Shown: positions 18,155-27,957, counted from the stretch's first letter. The stretch: DNA of 64,000 nt from an uncultured Spirochaetales bacterium (GCA_902774115.1 CACYHH010000001.1:1-64000); one strand, 5' to 3'. Numbers and translations: made by a program. Notes: generated by a model not told the origin, from the letters alone.

Positions 18155-19253
18155 AGTGCTTTTTCTTTCAGACGGTTCTTCGATCCACACGAAAAGGTGG
18201 ATAAACTCTTTGTCTGAAAAGGGGGTCAAGATTCATCTTTTCAGTTTGAAACCGGTCGAAACTTCGGAGTATCCCAAAGAAAATTTTTCTTTTACCTGTT
18301 TCAACCTGCAGAAAAGATTCGGCGGTTTGAGCAAGCTCGGCTATCTGAAAGTTCTGCCGGAACTGAAAAAAGTTATCAGAGAGTTCAAGCCGGATATCAT
18401 GCACGCTCATTTTGCCTCAAGCTACGGTCTGCTCGGCGCTTTGAGCGCTTTTCATCCGTTTGTTCTTTCGGTCTGGGGAAGCGATGTTTTCGACTTTCCT
18501 AAAAAGAGTTTTCTCCACAAATCCCTTCTCGGATACAATCTGAAAAAAGCGGACAAGATCCTTTCCACAAGTCATGTTATGGCGGAAGAGACGAAAATTT
18601 ATACTGAAAAAGAGATCGAAGTTACACCTTTCGGCATAAATACTGATCAGTTCAAGCCTGAAAAAGCCGACAGAGCCGCTTTAACGCCGTTTTCCGAAAA
18701 TGATATCGTTGTCGGAACGATAAAACTGCTTGAAGACAAGTACGGAATAAACTATCTCATCGAGGCTTTTTCAATAGTTTTGCACAGACATCCGGAACTT
18801 CCGCTTAAACTTTTAATCGTCGGAGACGGCAGCGAAAGGAAAAATCTTGAAAATCTGGCTGACGGACTCGGGATCGCGGAAAAAGTTTATTTCGCAGGCA
18901 TGGCGGACTATTCCAAAGTTCCGTATTTTAACAGAATGTTGGATGTTTATGCCGCACTTTCTAATTATGAAAGTTTCGGAGTGGCTGTCATTGAAGCGCA
19001 AAGTTGCGGAAAACCGGTTGTCGTTTCCGATGCCGGAGGTCTTCCTGAAGTTGTTGAAGACGGTGTGACAGGCTTTGTTGTAGAGAGAAAAAATGCGGAA
19101 GCCGCGGCTGAAAAACTTGAGAAACTTGTTCTTGACGCCGCTTTGCGTGAAAGAATGGGAAATGCCGGAAGAGAGCGCGTTCTCAAACTTTACGACTGGA
19201 ATGAGAATGTAGCTCAGATGATGAAAATATATAGTAAAATCAATAAACAATAG
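18147..19253 (+). CDS. Glycosyltransferase family 4
   Basis: This is a retaining GT-B glycosyltransferase of 368 residues. It has the N-terminal motif LFLSDGSSIHTKRWI, the HAHFASSYG and WGSDV segments, and the C-terminal NYESFGVAVIEAQSCGKPVV, which is the E-x7-E nucleotide-sugar motif of GT4. It closes the polysaccharide operon and overlaps the previous gene by 8 bases; dnaE starts 7 bases later and may be partly co-transcribed. No initiating phosphoglycosyltransferase (WbaP/WecA type) is in the window, so repeat-unit synthesis must start from a gene elsewhere. Confidence 0.92.
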   Translation: MSKVLFLSDGSSIHTKRWINSLSEKGVKIHLFSLKPVETSEYPKENFSFTCFNLQKRFGGLSKLGYLKVLPELKKVIREFKPDIMHAHFASSYGLLGALSAFHPFVLSVWGSDVFDFPKKSFLHKSLLGYNLKKADKILSTSHVMAEETKIYTEKEIEVTPFGINTDQFKPEKADRAALTPFSENDIVVGTIKLLEDKYGINYLIEAFSIVLHRHPELPLKLLIVGDGSERKNLENLADGLGIAEKVYFAGMADYSKVPYFNRMLDVYAALSNYESFGVAVIEAQSCGKPVVVSDAGGLPEVVEDGVTGFVVERKNAEAAAEKLEKLVLDAALRERMGNAGRERVLKLYDWNENVAQMMKIYSKINKQ

Positions 19254-19260
19254 GTGAAAA

Positions 19261-22200
19261 ATGGCGTTCGTCCACTTGCATTTGCACACGATCTATTCGT
19301 TTCTCGACGGTCTTGTAAAACCGGCCGAACTGGCGAAAAAGCTCAAAAAACTCGGTATGACGGCAGTCGCTATTACCGATCACGGGAATATGCACGGTGT
19401 CGTCGATTTCTACACGACGATGATCGGCAAAGATGAAAAAGGGAACTATAAAAAGCTCGAAAATGCCGATATAAAGCCGGTAATAGGCATGGAAGCATAT
19501 ATTTCAGCTCACGACAGAACTGAAAAAGTGAAGTCCGATGCGTTCCACATGCTCCTGCTTGCAGAAAACGAGAAAGGTTATAAAAATCTGTGCTATATGG
19601 CGTCAACAGCTTTTGTAGACGGGTTTTACTACAAACCGCGAATCGACCGCGCTCTGATAAAGGATCACGCCGAAGGGATCATTGCAACGAGCGCATGTCT
19701 CGGCGGCGAAATTCCGCGTAATTTAGTTGCCGGAAAATACGACGACGCAAAGCGGATAGCCCTTGAATACATTGAACTTTTCGGCAAAAACAATTTCTTC
19801 ATCGAGCTTCAGGTAAACGGAATAAAGGAGCAGGAAGAGGTCAACCCGCAGCTCATCAAACTTGCGAGAGAACTCGGAGTAGGGCTCGTCGCGACAAATG
19901 ACGTCCACTATCTGAGTCCTGAAGATGCCGAGGCTCAGGACATCCTTTTCTGCATAAACGAGAAGAAGAAAGTTACCGATACCGACAGGATGCACCATGA
20001 AACGGCGGCGTTCTACCTCAAAAGCGAAGAGGAGATGCGCTCTCTTTTCAGTGTTTACGGCGAAGCCGGAACCGAAGCGATAGACAATACCGTTAAAATT
20101 GCCGAAAGGTGCAATGTAGAGCTTGATCTCGGGCACAACTATCTGCCGGTTTTCGATACCGGGGACAAAAGCCCGGCTGAGTTTTTGCGCGATATGGCTG
20201 AAAAAGGGCTTGAAGAGAGATTTCTTGAACTCGGAACACCGGAAGAGAAGAAGCCGGCTTACCGCGAAAGGCTTGAATACGAGCTCGGCGTTATCATCAG
20301 AATGGATTTCCCCGGATATTTCCTCATAGTCTCCGACTTTATCCGCTGGGCGAAAAACAACGGGATCCCGGTAGGTCCGGGCAGAGGAAGCGGGGCGGGT
20401 TCGCTTGTGGCATACTGCACGAGGATCACAGATCTCGATCCGCTCAGATACGAGCTTCTTTTCGAGAGATTCCTCAATCCGGAGCGAATTTCTATGCCCG
20501 ATTTCGATGTCGACTTCTGCCAGGACAACCGCGAGCGCGTCATTGAGTATGTCGAGGGCAAATACGGTTACGAAAATGTCGCTCAGATCGCAACTTTCGG
20601 TCAGCTCAAGGCGAAGTCGGCAATAAAGGATGTCGCCAGAGCACTTGACATCCCGCTTTCCACCGCAGACAAATTAGCGAAAATCGTTCCCGATTCGTTT
20701 GCAGATATGTATTCACCGCAATACCTCAAAAATACTAAAGATATTACGAAAAAACTTGTTGAAGAGTACAAGATACCCGGCGATGTCGCTTCCGATCCCG
20801 ACAAACTTAGAAAGGCGGTCGCAGGATTGAATCTGGCTCCTGAAGATGCTGATAAGGTGAAAACGCTCAATGCCGCGATAGATACTTTTGCCAATGAGAG
20901 GCAGGTCATCCGCGACAACGAGGATTTTTCAAGGATCATAAATATCGCGGTTAAGATCGAAGGACTTCTCCGCCAGCCCGGCAAGCACGCATGCGGTCTT
21001 GTCATCGGTCAGAAGCCGATATACGAGTATTCGCCGATATTCGTCGATAAGGACAACTACCATGTCACGCAGTACGACAAGACGATGGTCGAACTTGTCG
21101 GTCTTGTAAAATTCGACTTCCTCGGGCTTAAAACCCTGACAATGATAAACCACGCGGTGACACTCGTCAGAAAGAAAGTTCCCGATTTTGACATATCGAA
21201 GATACCGCTTGACGATGCCGCGACGTACAGGCACATCTGCGAGAACAGTACGAAAGGGATATTCCAGATGGAAAGCGGCGGTTTTGAAAAGATGATCCAT
21301 CAGATGAAACCAGACCGCATTGAAGACCTGATCGCGGCGGTCGCCCTTTATAGACCGGGACCTATGGACATTATTCCGAACTACATCCGCAGAAAGCACG
21401 GAAAAGAGCCGATCGAGTACGACCATCCGTGGATGAGCGAGATCTTGAGCGAGACTTACGGGCTCATGGTCTATCAGGAACAGGTCATGCAGATATCCCG
21501 TAAACTTGCCGGTTTCTCGATGGGAGAGGCAGACGGTCTGCGAAAGGCTATGGGTAAAAAAATCGCCAAGAAAATGGCCGAGGCGAAGGTCAAATTCATA
21601 GATGGAGCTAAGAATAAAGGCATTCCCGAAAAGACCGCGCAACTGGTATTCGACCACATGGAAAAGTTCGCGAGCTACGGTTTCAACAAGTCTCACGCGG
21701 CATGTTACGGCTATATTTCGTACCAGACGGCTTATCTGAAAACGCACTATCCGACGGAATTCCTCACGGCGCTCATTACTTCCGAAGCCGGAGACGCAAA
21801 CAAGGTTTTCATGTATATCAGCGACGCCCGTGAACACGGGATCAAGGTATATCTTCCCGACATAAACAAAAGCTACAACAGTTTCAGTATCGAGGAAAAC
21901 GCTATAAGATACGGTTTCGGAGCCGTTAAAAACGTCGGTGAAGCTGCGGTGGACGAGATAATCAGGGAACGTGAGAAAAACGGCGACTTCAAATCCCTGA
22001 TCGACTTTACGAGCAGGATGAGCCAGTCGAAAGTCAATTCAAGGGCGATTGAGTTCCTGATAAAAGCGGGAGCCTTTGATTTCACCGGAATAAACCGCGG
22101 ACTCTTGCTTGCGATGCTTCCGACAGCACTGAAGGAGGGGAGCAAGGCGGCTGAAGACAAGGATAACGGGCAGCTCAGTCTTTTCGCGGCGTTTGCGGAA

Positions 22201-23010
22201 GAAATTTCCGACAGCGCTCCGGCGGCTATGACTGATGAAGATCTTCTCAAACAGGTCGGTAAAACTGCTGCATGGGATGTTTTTGATTCGCTTGCATTCG
22301 AGCGTGAAGTCCTTGGAATTTATCTTTCCAACCATCCTGCAAGGTTTTTCAGAAAGGATTTCCAGAATCTCGGACTAAGTTCGATAAACAGCGTCGTTGA
22401 AGACGTGGAATCGGGAAAGCGTTTTTACGGGCAGCGCAACGACAACTGGGTGCCGGGCATAATCACTACCGAAATCAAGCCTGCAAAGAGCAAGGACGGC
22501 AGGGAATACTATCTTAAAGGGATTCTCGAAAGTGAAGAGAGTTCGATCGAGTTTTCAATAAACAAAATCGGAAATCCGCAGGACAATCCCGATGTTGCAA
22601 AACTTGCTTCCAAAGTTCCGCTTATTTTCAAGGTTCGCGGAAGAGCTGTCCTTACCGGAGACGAAGAGGAGAAAACTCTTGAAAAAGTGGTGCTTTCCAT
22701 AAACGATATCAAAACCGATATCAAGACTGTTGATCAGTTCATGCTTTACTGTCGTGATGATGATCCGGATTTCGAGCCGGTACTGGTTTATGAGTGCACA
22801 GAAGAAGAATTTATGAAAAACGTGGCGAATTTAGAAAAGGTTTTTTCTGATGGTCCGGCTGCTTTCAGGATGAAGGTGCAGCTGAAGATAAATTTCGGTG
22901 ATTCCGGCGACAATGTAATCCTTGAAAAACAAGGTAATATAGATTTGTCGAGACTGGCTGAGTACAAATCGATATTCGGTTACGACCAGTTTTATCTGAA
23001 AGTGAAATAA
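19261..23010 (+). CDS. dnaE: DNA polymerase III alpha subunit
   Basis: This is the replicative polymerase catalytic subunit, 1249 residues. The N-terminal PHP domain has HLHLHTIYSFLDG and ITDHGNMHG, so its metal-binding residues look intact. The polymerase core shows GPGRGSGAGSLVAY and the catalytic aspartates PDFDVDF (413-419). Helix-hairpin-helix and OB-fold regions lie in the C-terminal third, and the acidic C-terminal tail resembles a tau/clamp contact region. The protein is somewhat longer than E. coli DnaE (1160). It starts 7 bases after the polysaccharide operon with no clear promoter between, so read-through from upstream is likely. Confidence 0.97.
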   Translation: MAFVHLHLHTIYSFLDGLVKPAELAKKLKKLGMTAVAITDHGNMHGVVDFYTTMIGKDEKGNYKKLENADIKPVIGMEAYISAHDRTEKVKSDAFHMLLLAENEKGYKNLCYMASTAFVDGFYYKPRIDRALIKDHAEGIIATSACLGGEIPRNLVAGKYDDAKRIALEYIELFGKNNFFIELQVNGIKEQEEVNPQLIKLARELGVGLVATNDVHYLSPEDAEAQDILFCINEKKKVTDTDRMHHETAAFYLKSEEEMRSLFSVYGEAGTEAIDNTVKIAERCNVELDLGHNYLPVFDTGDKSPAEFLRDMAEKGLEERFLELGTPEEKKPAYRERLEYELGVIIRMDFPGYFLIVSDFIRWAKNNGIPVGPGRGSGAGSLVAYCTRITDLDPLRYELLFERFLNPERISMPDFDVDFCQDNRERVIEYVEGKYGYENVAQIATFGQLKAKSAIKDVARALDIPLSTADKLAKIVPDSFADMYSPQYLKNTKDITKKLVEEYKIPGDVASDPDKLRKAVAGLNLAPEDADKVKTLNAAIDTFANERQVIRDNEDFSRIINIAVKIEGLLRQPGKHACGLVIGQKPIYEYSPIFVDKDNYHVTQYDKTMVELVGLVKFDFLGLKTLTMINHAVTLVRKKVPDFDISKIPLDDAATYRHICENSTKGIFQMESGGFEKMIHQMKPDRIEDLIAAVALYRPGPMDIIPNYIRRKHGKEPIEYDHPWMSEILSETYGLMVYQEQVMQISRKLAGFSMGEADGLRKAMGKKIAKKMAEAKVKFIDGAKNKGIPEKTAQLVFDHMEKFASYGFNKSHAACYGYISYQTAYLKTHYPTEFLTALITSEAGDANKVFMYISDAREHGIKVYLPDINKSYNSFSIEENAIRYGFGAVKNVGEAAVDEIIREREKNGDFKSLIDFTSRMSQSKVNSRAIEFLIKAGAFDFTGINRGLLLAMLPTALKEGSKAAEDKDNGQLSLFAAFAEEISDSAPAAMTDEDLLKQVGKTAAWDVFDSLAFEREVLGIYLSNHPARFFRKDFQNLGLSSINSVVEDVESGKRFYGQRNDNWVPGIITTEIKPAKSKDGREYYLKGILESEESSIEFSINKIGNPQDNPDVAKLASKVPLIFKVRGRAVLTGDEEEKTLEKVVLSINDIKTDIKTVDQFMLYCRDDDPDFEPVLVYECTEEEFMKNVANLEKVFSDGPAAFRMKVQLKINFGDSGDNVILEKQGNIDLSRLAEYKSIFGYDQFYLKVK

Positions 23011-23041
23011 TAGTGAAATTCGGGTAAACAGGCAAAACTTC

Positions 23042-23069
23042 TTTACTTTGAGATTTCTGTGACTATACT
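23042..23069 (+). promoter_or_regulatory. Probable mreB promoter
   Basis: TTTACT (23042-23047), a 16-base spacer and TATACT (23064-23069), about 40 bases before the mreB ATG. It lies in the 98-bp gap after dnaE. Confidence 0.45.
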
Positions 23070-23108
23070 TTTGCGTTTTTTGTTTTTGTTGGTTTAAAGG
23101 AAGGAAAA

Positions 23109-24149
23109 ATGTTTCAATTGGATAATGTTTTATCGGTTTTTACTAGCGATATAGCGATAGATCTGGGAACGGCGAACACATTGATATATGTCAAAGGCGA
23201 GGGAATCGTCGGCAACGAGCCGAGTGTCGTCGCTGTTCAGGAAAAGGATTCAAGAGGAGCAAAATCTGTCCGCGCAGTCGGCAGGGAAGCCAAGGAAATG
23301 ATAGGCAAGGCGCCTGTAAACATCAGTGTTATCAGACCTTTGAAAGACGGCGTTATCGCTGATTTCGAAGTCGCAAGCCAGATGCTCAGATATTTCATCA
23401 AACATGCATACAAACGCGGAAGTTTCATCAAACCGAGAATTGCGATAGGCGTTCCTTACGGCATTACCGAAGTCGAGAAAAGAACGGTCCGAGAAGCGGC
23501 TTTAGGAGCCGGTGCGAGAGAGGTTTTCCTTGTCGAACAGCCTATGGCGGCTGCGGTCGGAGCGAATATGCCCGTCACCGAACCGACGGGAAACATGATT
23601 GTCGATATCGGCGGCGGAACGACTGAAGTTGCAGTTATTTCTCTTGCCGGGATCGTTTATTCAAAATCGGTCAAGTCTGCCGGTGACAAAATGGACGAGA
23701 GCATCATCGACTATATAAAGAAAAAATACAATCTCGCGATAGGCGAAAGGATGGCTGAACAGATAAAGTGCACTATCGGAAATGCCTATCCCGACGAAAC
23801 CCGCGAATTTATGGAAGTCAAAGGTCTTGACCTTGTTGCAGGTGTTCCGAAGACGATCGAGATTCAGAGCGACGAAGTCAGAGAGGCTCTTTCGGAAGTC
23901 GTCAAAGCTATCGTTTCGGCAGTAAAAAGCGTTCTTGAAAACACTCCGCCGGAACTTGCTGCCGATATCGTCGACAAAGGTATCGTCCTTGCCGGAGGCG
24001 GCGCGCTTCTGAAAAATCTCGACATCCTCATCCGCGAAGATACGAACCTTCCGGTCATCATTGCGGAAGATCCGCTGAAATCCGTTGTTCTTGGAACCGG
24101 CAAAATACTTGAAAACATTTCGCTTTTGAAAACTGTATCCTTGTACTGA
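23109..24149 (+). CDS. mreB: Rod-shape-determining protein MreB
   Basis: This is a bacterial actin homologue of 346 residues that guides lateral cell-wall growth, which implies a rod-shaped cell. Motifs seen are phosphate 1 (IAIDLGTANTLIYVKG), connect 1 and the GIPYG-like segment VPYGITEVEKR, phosphate 2 (MIVDIGGGTTEVAVIS) and the adenosine motif GIVLAGGGALLKN. AAGGAAGG precedes the ATG. mreC follows after 2 bases. Confidence 0.98.
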   Translation: MFQLDNVLSVFTSDIAIDLGTANTLIYVKGEGIVGNEPSVVAVQEKDSRGAKSVRAVGREAKEMIGKAPVNISVIRPLKDGVIADFEVASQMLRYFIKHAYKRGSFIKPRIAIGVPYGITEVEKRTVREAALGAGAREVFLVEQPMAAAVGANMPVTEPTGNMIVDIGGGTTEVAVISLAGIVYSKSVKSAGDKMDESIIDYIKKKYNLAIGERMAEQIKCTIGNAYPDETREFMEVKGLDLVAGVPKTIEIQSDEVREALSEVVKAIVSAVKSVLENTPPELAADIVDKGIVLAGGGALLKNLDILIREDTNLPVIIAEDPLKSVVLGTGKILENISLLKTVSLY

Positions 24150-24151
24150 TA

Positions 24152-24979
24152 TTGAACAGAAAAAAAGTAGTCCGTTATATCTTTATTGCATCTTTCTTTC
24201 TTGTTCTGATAATTCCGCAGTTTTTTTTAGAGTATAATTCGCGATTTTATTTTATTGACGATCTCCAGATGCTTCTTCATGCCCAGATCGTGAATGTACG
24301 CGAAACTTTTAACATTATTTCAGATCTCAAAAATGTCGGCAGGCAGAACAAGATCCTGGAACAGGAAGTTTCGGAGCTTAAGGTCAGACTTCTTATGAAC
24401 GATGCCATAAAAAAGGAGAATGAAGAACTTTCCAAACTGCTGAGACTCAAGGACAGCTACGGCAAATATACGATTATCCCTGCAAAAATACTGAATTATT
24501 CCGAACTCAACCCGAACCGCATCACGATAAGTTACGAAGAGCAGTACGCAAAACTCATGGCTGAAAAATCGACGGTCGTTTCGAGCATGGGTCTGGTCGG
24601 GCTTGTTACGTCGTTTCATGGTGCAAGGGCGGAGGTCGAGCTTATCACTTCAAAGGAGTTCACGATCCCTGCGGTTCTTGAAAACAGGGAGGAATGCACG
24701 GCGATACTGCGCGGCAACGGTCAGTCGCTTTCTGTCCTTTTTCTCGACAAACTCTGCAACTCGCCTGAGGCAGACGGTAAAAAGATGCTGAGTGCGAATT
24801 TAAGTGAAAATTACACGATACCATATATTCCCATCGCGATAATCGGAAATCTGAAAGAAGACGAGAGCAATATTCTTTTCATGAAAGGCGAGGCGATACC
24901 GCTTTTCAAAAAGGGAAAGCTGAATCATATTTTCATCGTTGTCGGTGCGAATACAGGGGAGAACAAGTCGCTGTTTTAG
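24152..24979 (+). CDS. mreC: Rod-shape-determining protein MreC
   Basis: This is a membrane-anchored periplasmic scaffold of 275 residues. It has one N-terminal span (about 8-27), a coiled coil with LEQEVSELKVRLL (about 65-90) and a beta-rich C-terminal region (NRITISYEEQYAKLMAEKSTVVSSMGLVG) typical of MreC. The likely start is TTG at 24152, two bases after the mreB stop, so it is probably translationally coupled. mreD, pbp2 and rodA do not follow; a lipoprotein gene does. Confidence 0.92.
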   Translation: MNRKKVVRYIFIASFFLVLIIPQFFLEYNSRFYFIDDLQMLLHAQIVNVRETFNIISDLKNVGRQNKILEQEVSELKVRLLMNDAIKKENEELSKLLRLKDSYGKYTIIPAKILNYSELNPNRITISYEEQYAKLMAEKSTVVSSMGLVGLVTSFHGARAEVELITSKEFTIPAVLENREECTAILRGNGQSLSVLFLDKLCNSPEADGKKMLSANLSENYTIPYIPIAIIGNLKEDESNILFMKGEAIPLFKKGKLNHIFIVVGANTGENKSLF

Positions 24980-25008
24980 GGGGAATAGTGAATTTAGGGA
25001 GGTAAATT

Positions 25009-25782
25009 ATGAGAAAAGTTTCTTTGATTTTAGTGCTTTTTATCGCTTTTTTGTTTGCCGGATGCGGTGACGAAGATCCGAAGCCGACAGCTAACGGTGA
25101 CGAAAATGAAGTATCTGACGACAATACTGTCTTTGAAGACGTTGATGCTCAGAACGATGAAGAAAATGTCGAAGAACCTGACGAAACGGAGACTGATGAA
25201 GAAGCAGTCGTTGATGAGGAACCGACAGAACCGACCGAGCCGACGGAACCAACCGAACCGACAAATCCTGAATTTGATGTTATCGGCACGTTCAATCTCA
25301 GTTATTCCGGAAAGATAAATACAACTGTTGATCTGCAGAGCCGCGGCGGCAACGGAACGGTTGAGTTTACCTATAACGAAATGCCTAATACATTCAACGA
25401 AATAACTATTCCGATGGTCGGTACGCTTTTCCCGCTTGCGATGCTCAACAGCGGAAACATTATTATCGTATGGCTTGACAGCTTCGGTGCAGGCGATATT
25501 TCCGGTGCTTCACAAAAACAGGTTTTCGGAATCAGCGTTCCGCAGAATATTGAAATCGGTTCCGGGAATATGGCTAACGTAAATATGTATGCTTTTTACG
25601 GTGATATGACAGTCAATATTACCGGCGGTCAGTTTGAAATAAACTGTGTCCGTACAGTGACCAATGTCGGCAACTACGAAGTTACTGCAAACGACGGCGG
25701 CAGCATGACAATGGCTGCGAGCGGAGATCTGCTTGATCCTGCGGCGGGAGCTGCATATCTTCCTTATCCGGCTTGCCAGTAA
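25009..25782 (+). CDS. Small lipoprotein with acidic and PTE-repeat linker
   Basis: This is a 257-residue lipoprotein. The signal peptide ends at Cys19 (LFAGC). An acidic linker with four PTE units (EPTEPTEPTEPT) spans about 25-88. A beta-rich C-terminal domain of about 165 residues follows (FNLSYSGKINTTVDLQSR...), which I do not recognise. GGAGG precedes the ATG at a good distance. It lies 29 bases after mreC and may be in the same transcript. Its stop codon directly abuts the stop of the convergent ribF. Confidence 0.75.
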   Translation: MRKVSLILVLFIAFLFAGCGDEDPKPTANGDENEVSDDNTVFEDVDAQNDEENVEEPDETETDEEAVVDEEPTEPTEPTEPTEPTNPEFDVIGTFNLSYSGKINTTVDLQSRGGNGTVEFTYNEMPNTFNEITIPMVGTLFPLAMLNSGNIIIVWLDSFGAGDISGASQKQVFGISVPQNIEIGSGNMANVNMYAFYGDMTVNITGGQFEINCVRTVTNVGNYEVTANDGGSMTMAASGDLLDPAAGAAYLPYPACQ

Positions 25783-26739
25783 TCAATCAATATCCTGAAA
25801 AATATCAGGTAACTCTTTGATTTTATTTGATTCTATGAATTTGCGGCAGATTTCTTTGTCGTGAGAAATCGTTTCAGCAAGTTTCTCTTTTGAAGAAAAT
25901 CTGATTTCGTCTCTTACCTTTTTCAGGAAATAAACCGATATTTTTCTGTCGTAAAGTTCTCCGATTTCTTCGGAATCGACCCATGTTTCGATGATTTTCT
26001 GCTTTGATTCGGCGTCTATCGTCGGGTTTGTTCCGATATTAGTGAGAGAGGTGAACTGTTTCCCGTCAAAAACGGTCTGCGTGATGTAGACACCGTCCGG
26101 CGGCATTATTTTGTCCGGAGTTTCAAGGTTCAGTGTCGGGAAGTTCAGCGTTCTTCCTATCTGTTTTCCGCGTTTTACCGTGCCGCTGATGAGAAACGGA
26201 TAAACTAAAAGCGAAGCTGCGTTTTTCATGTGACCTGAAAGAATAAGTTCGCGGATCGCACTTGAACTGACTCTTGTTCCGTTTTTGAGGAACGGCTGGA
26301 CTACATTGATTTTTACGCCTGCGGAACGTCCCCACCAGAAGGCTATTTCGGCGTTTCCCTTCTGATTTTTGCCGAAAAAGAAATTGAAACCGATGGTTAT
26401 CTGCTTCAAATCAAGGTTTTTTTTCAGCGTGTCGAGGAATTTCAACGGATCCATTGAATAATATTCGGAAAACGGGAGTTCTATAACGAAATCGATGCCT
26501 AAGGTTTTGAAAAACGCGTATTTTTCAAAAGGCAAAGTCAGAGATTTCGGCGCAAATTCGGGATAAAGGAATTTTCTCGGATGAATGTCGAATGTGAGTA
26601 TCGCAGAGCGGCACGAACTTTCGGCTTTGCACTGCCTGATTATTTCGGCGTGGCCGAGGTGGACTCCGTCAAAGTTGCCTATAGCAAGTGAGATTGCCGC
26701 CTCTTTCGGAACAGATTCCAGTGATCTGAAAACTTTCAT
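25783..26739 (-). CDS. ribF: Bifunctional riboflavin kinase / FAD synthetase
   Basis: This enzyme converts riboflavin to FMN and then FAD. It has 318 residues. The N-terminal adenylyltransferase domain shows LAIGNFDGVHLGHAEII (GNFDGVHxGH) and later TRVSSSAIRELI. The C-terminal flavokinase domain shows GKQIGRTLNFPTLNL and PPDGVYIT, then the family's NIGTNPT. It starts 17 bases after the THUMP methyltransferase gene, in the same direction. Its TGA touches the TAA of the convergent lipoprotein gene with no bases between. Confidence 0.96.
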   Translation of the reverse strand: MKVFRSLESVPKEAAISLAIGNFDGVHLGHAEIIRQCKAESSCRSAILTFDIHPRKFLYPEFAPKSLTLPFEKYAFFKTLGIDFVIELPFSEYYSMDPLKFLDTLKKNLDLKQITIGFNFFFGKNQKGNAEIAFWWGRSAGVKINVVQPFLKNGTRVSSSAIRELILSGHMKNAASLLVYPFLISGTVKRGKQIGRTLNFPTLNLETPDKIMPPDGVYITQTVFDGKQFTSLTNIGTNPTIDAESKQKIIETWVDSEEIGELYDRKISVYFLKKVRDEIRFSSKEKLAETISHDKEICRKFIESNKIKELPDIFQDID

Positions 26740-26756
26740 TGCAGCCTCGTTATTCG

Positions 26757-27938
26757 TTATTCCTGATTTTCCTGGTTTTCAAGAGCCTGTTTTGAAGGCT
26801 TGTTGCTTCCTTTCACCATTTTAAATTCATACATCCGGCAGTCGAGGCTGCCGTTTCTGAAAGGAACTCTTTTTGTCGTTGCAAGCCCGATGAAACGTGG
26901 CATTTTGAGGTCACTAGTCAGGAAACACGCGTTCCAGCCGGCGAAGTTGCGTTTCAGCAGATCCCCGATTTTCGGGTAGAGTTTACGCATTTCGTCAAGT
27001 TCGCCCATGCGCTCGCCGTAGGGCAGGTTTGCGATCATGACCCCCGATTCAGCCGGTGCGTCAAGGTCGAGAATGTTCGCCTTTTTGAGCTTTACCATGT
27101 CGGCAAGTCCGGCGTTTTCGAGGTTGCTTTTCGCCGCTTCTATCGCTAAAGCAGAGACATCACTTCCAAATATCGGAAGGTCTGCATCGTCGAGTTCGTT
27201 TTCGAGAGCTGTCTGCAGTGTCGAATTCCAAAGATCGGGATCGAAATTCTTAAGCTTTTCAAATGCGAATTTTCTTGAACTTCCCGGCGCGATATTGAGT
27301 GAAATCCTTGCCGCTTCGATGAGGAATGTTCCGCTTCCGCACATCGGGTCAAGCAGCGGTATGCCTGGTTCCCAGCCTGAAAGAAAAAGAAGTCCGCAGG
27401 CTAAGTTTTCTCTTATAGGCGCGATATTCGTCTTTTCTCTGAAACCGCGTTTGAAAAGGGCGTCTCCGCTTGTGTCGATGAATATAATTGCTTGATTTTC
27501 ATCGAGAAATCCCCTGATTCTCATATCGGGAGTGTGCGGTTCGACATTCGGTCTGAGCCCGTCGGTTTTACGGAATTTGTCGCAGATAGCATCCTTTATT
27601 TTGAGTGCCGCGAAGTTAAGGCTTTTAAGCGGGCAGTTTGTTGCGACGACATCGACTCTGAAACTCTGCTTTACCGAAAACCATTCGTTCCACTCAACGG
27701 AAAAGGCGAGATCGTAGATATCCTGCTCTGTTCTGTAAACTTTCGAAGCGAGCGCTAAATATACTCTTCCGGCAGTGTGCGAATAGAGGTTCGCTTTGTA
27801 GCATGTTTCGAGGTCGCCTGAAAAGTGAACGCCGCCGTCGGTTATTTTGACGTTCGGTGCTCCCAATCTGGAAAGTTCGAGCGAAAGCGGAATTTCAAGC
27901 CCGCGCGGCGCTGAAGCGAAAAATTTGTATTGTTCCAT
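26757..27938 (-). CDS. THUMP-domain RNA methyltransferase (RlmL N-terminal-like)
   Basis: This is a class I SAM-dependent RNA methyltransferase of 393 residues. The N-terminal THUMP domain begins FFASAPRGLEIPLSLEL and covers about 1-155. The Rossmann domain has LLDPMCGSGTFLIEAA (SAM motif I) and the catalytic motif NLPYGERMG (motif IV, NLPY), which is that of N2-guanine methylation. This is the architecture of the 23S rRNA m2G methyltransferase RlmL N-terminal half and of YpsC-like proteins. The ATG at 27938 follows AGGTGG; a TTG two codons upstream is less likely. Operon order is GT39-type protein, this gene, ribF. Confidence 0.9.
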   Translation of the reverse strand: MEQYKFFASAPRGLEIPLSLELSRLGAPNVKITDGGVHFSGDLETCYKANLYSHTAGRVYLALASKVYRTEQDIYDLAFSVEWNEWFSVKQSFRVDVVATNCPLKSLNFAALKIKDAICDKFRKTDGLRPNVEPHTPDMRIRGFLDENQAIIFIDTSGDALFKRGFREKTNIAPIRENLACGLLFLSGWEPGIPLLDPMCGSGTFLIEAARISLNIAPGSSRKFAFEKLKNFDPDLWNSTLQTALENELDDADLPIFGSDVSALAIEAAKSNLENAGLADMVKLKKANILDLDAPAESGVMIANLPYGERMGELDEMRKLYPKIGDLLKRNFAGWNACFLTSDLKMPRFIGLATTKRVPFRNGSLDCRMYEFKMVKGSNKPSKQALENQENQE

Positions 27939-27957
27939 GATCAACCACCTGTAATTA

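Noticed and set aside
20929-21837. Minus-strand open frame of 302 codons
   Set aside because: It lies entirely antisense to the DnaE core and results from codon bias of dnaE.
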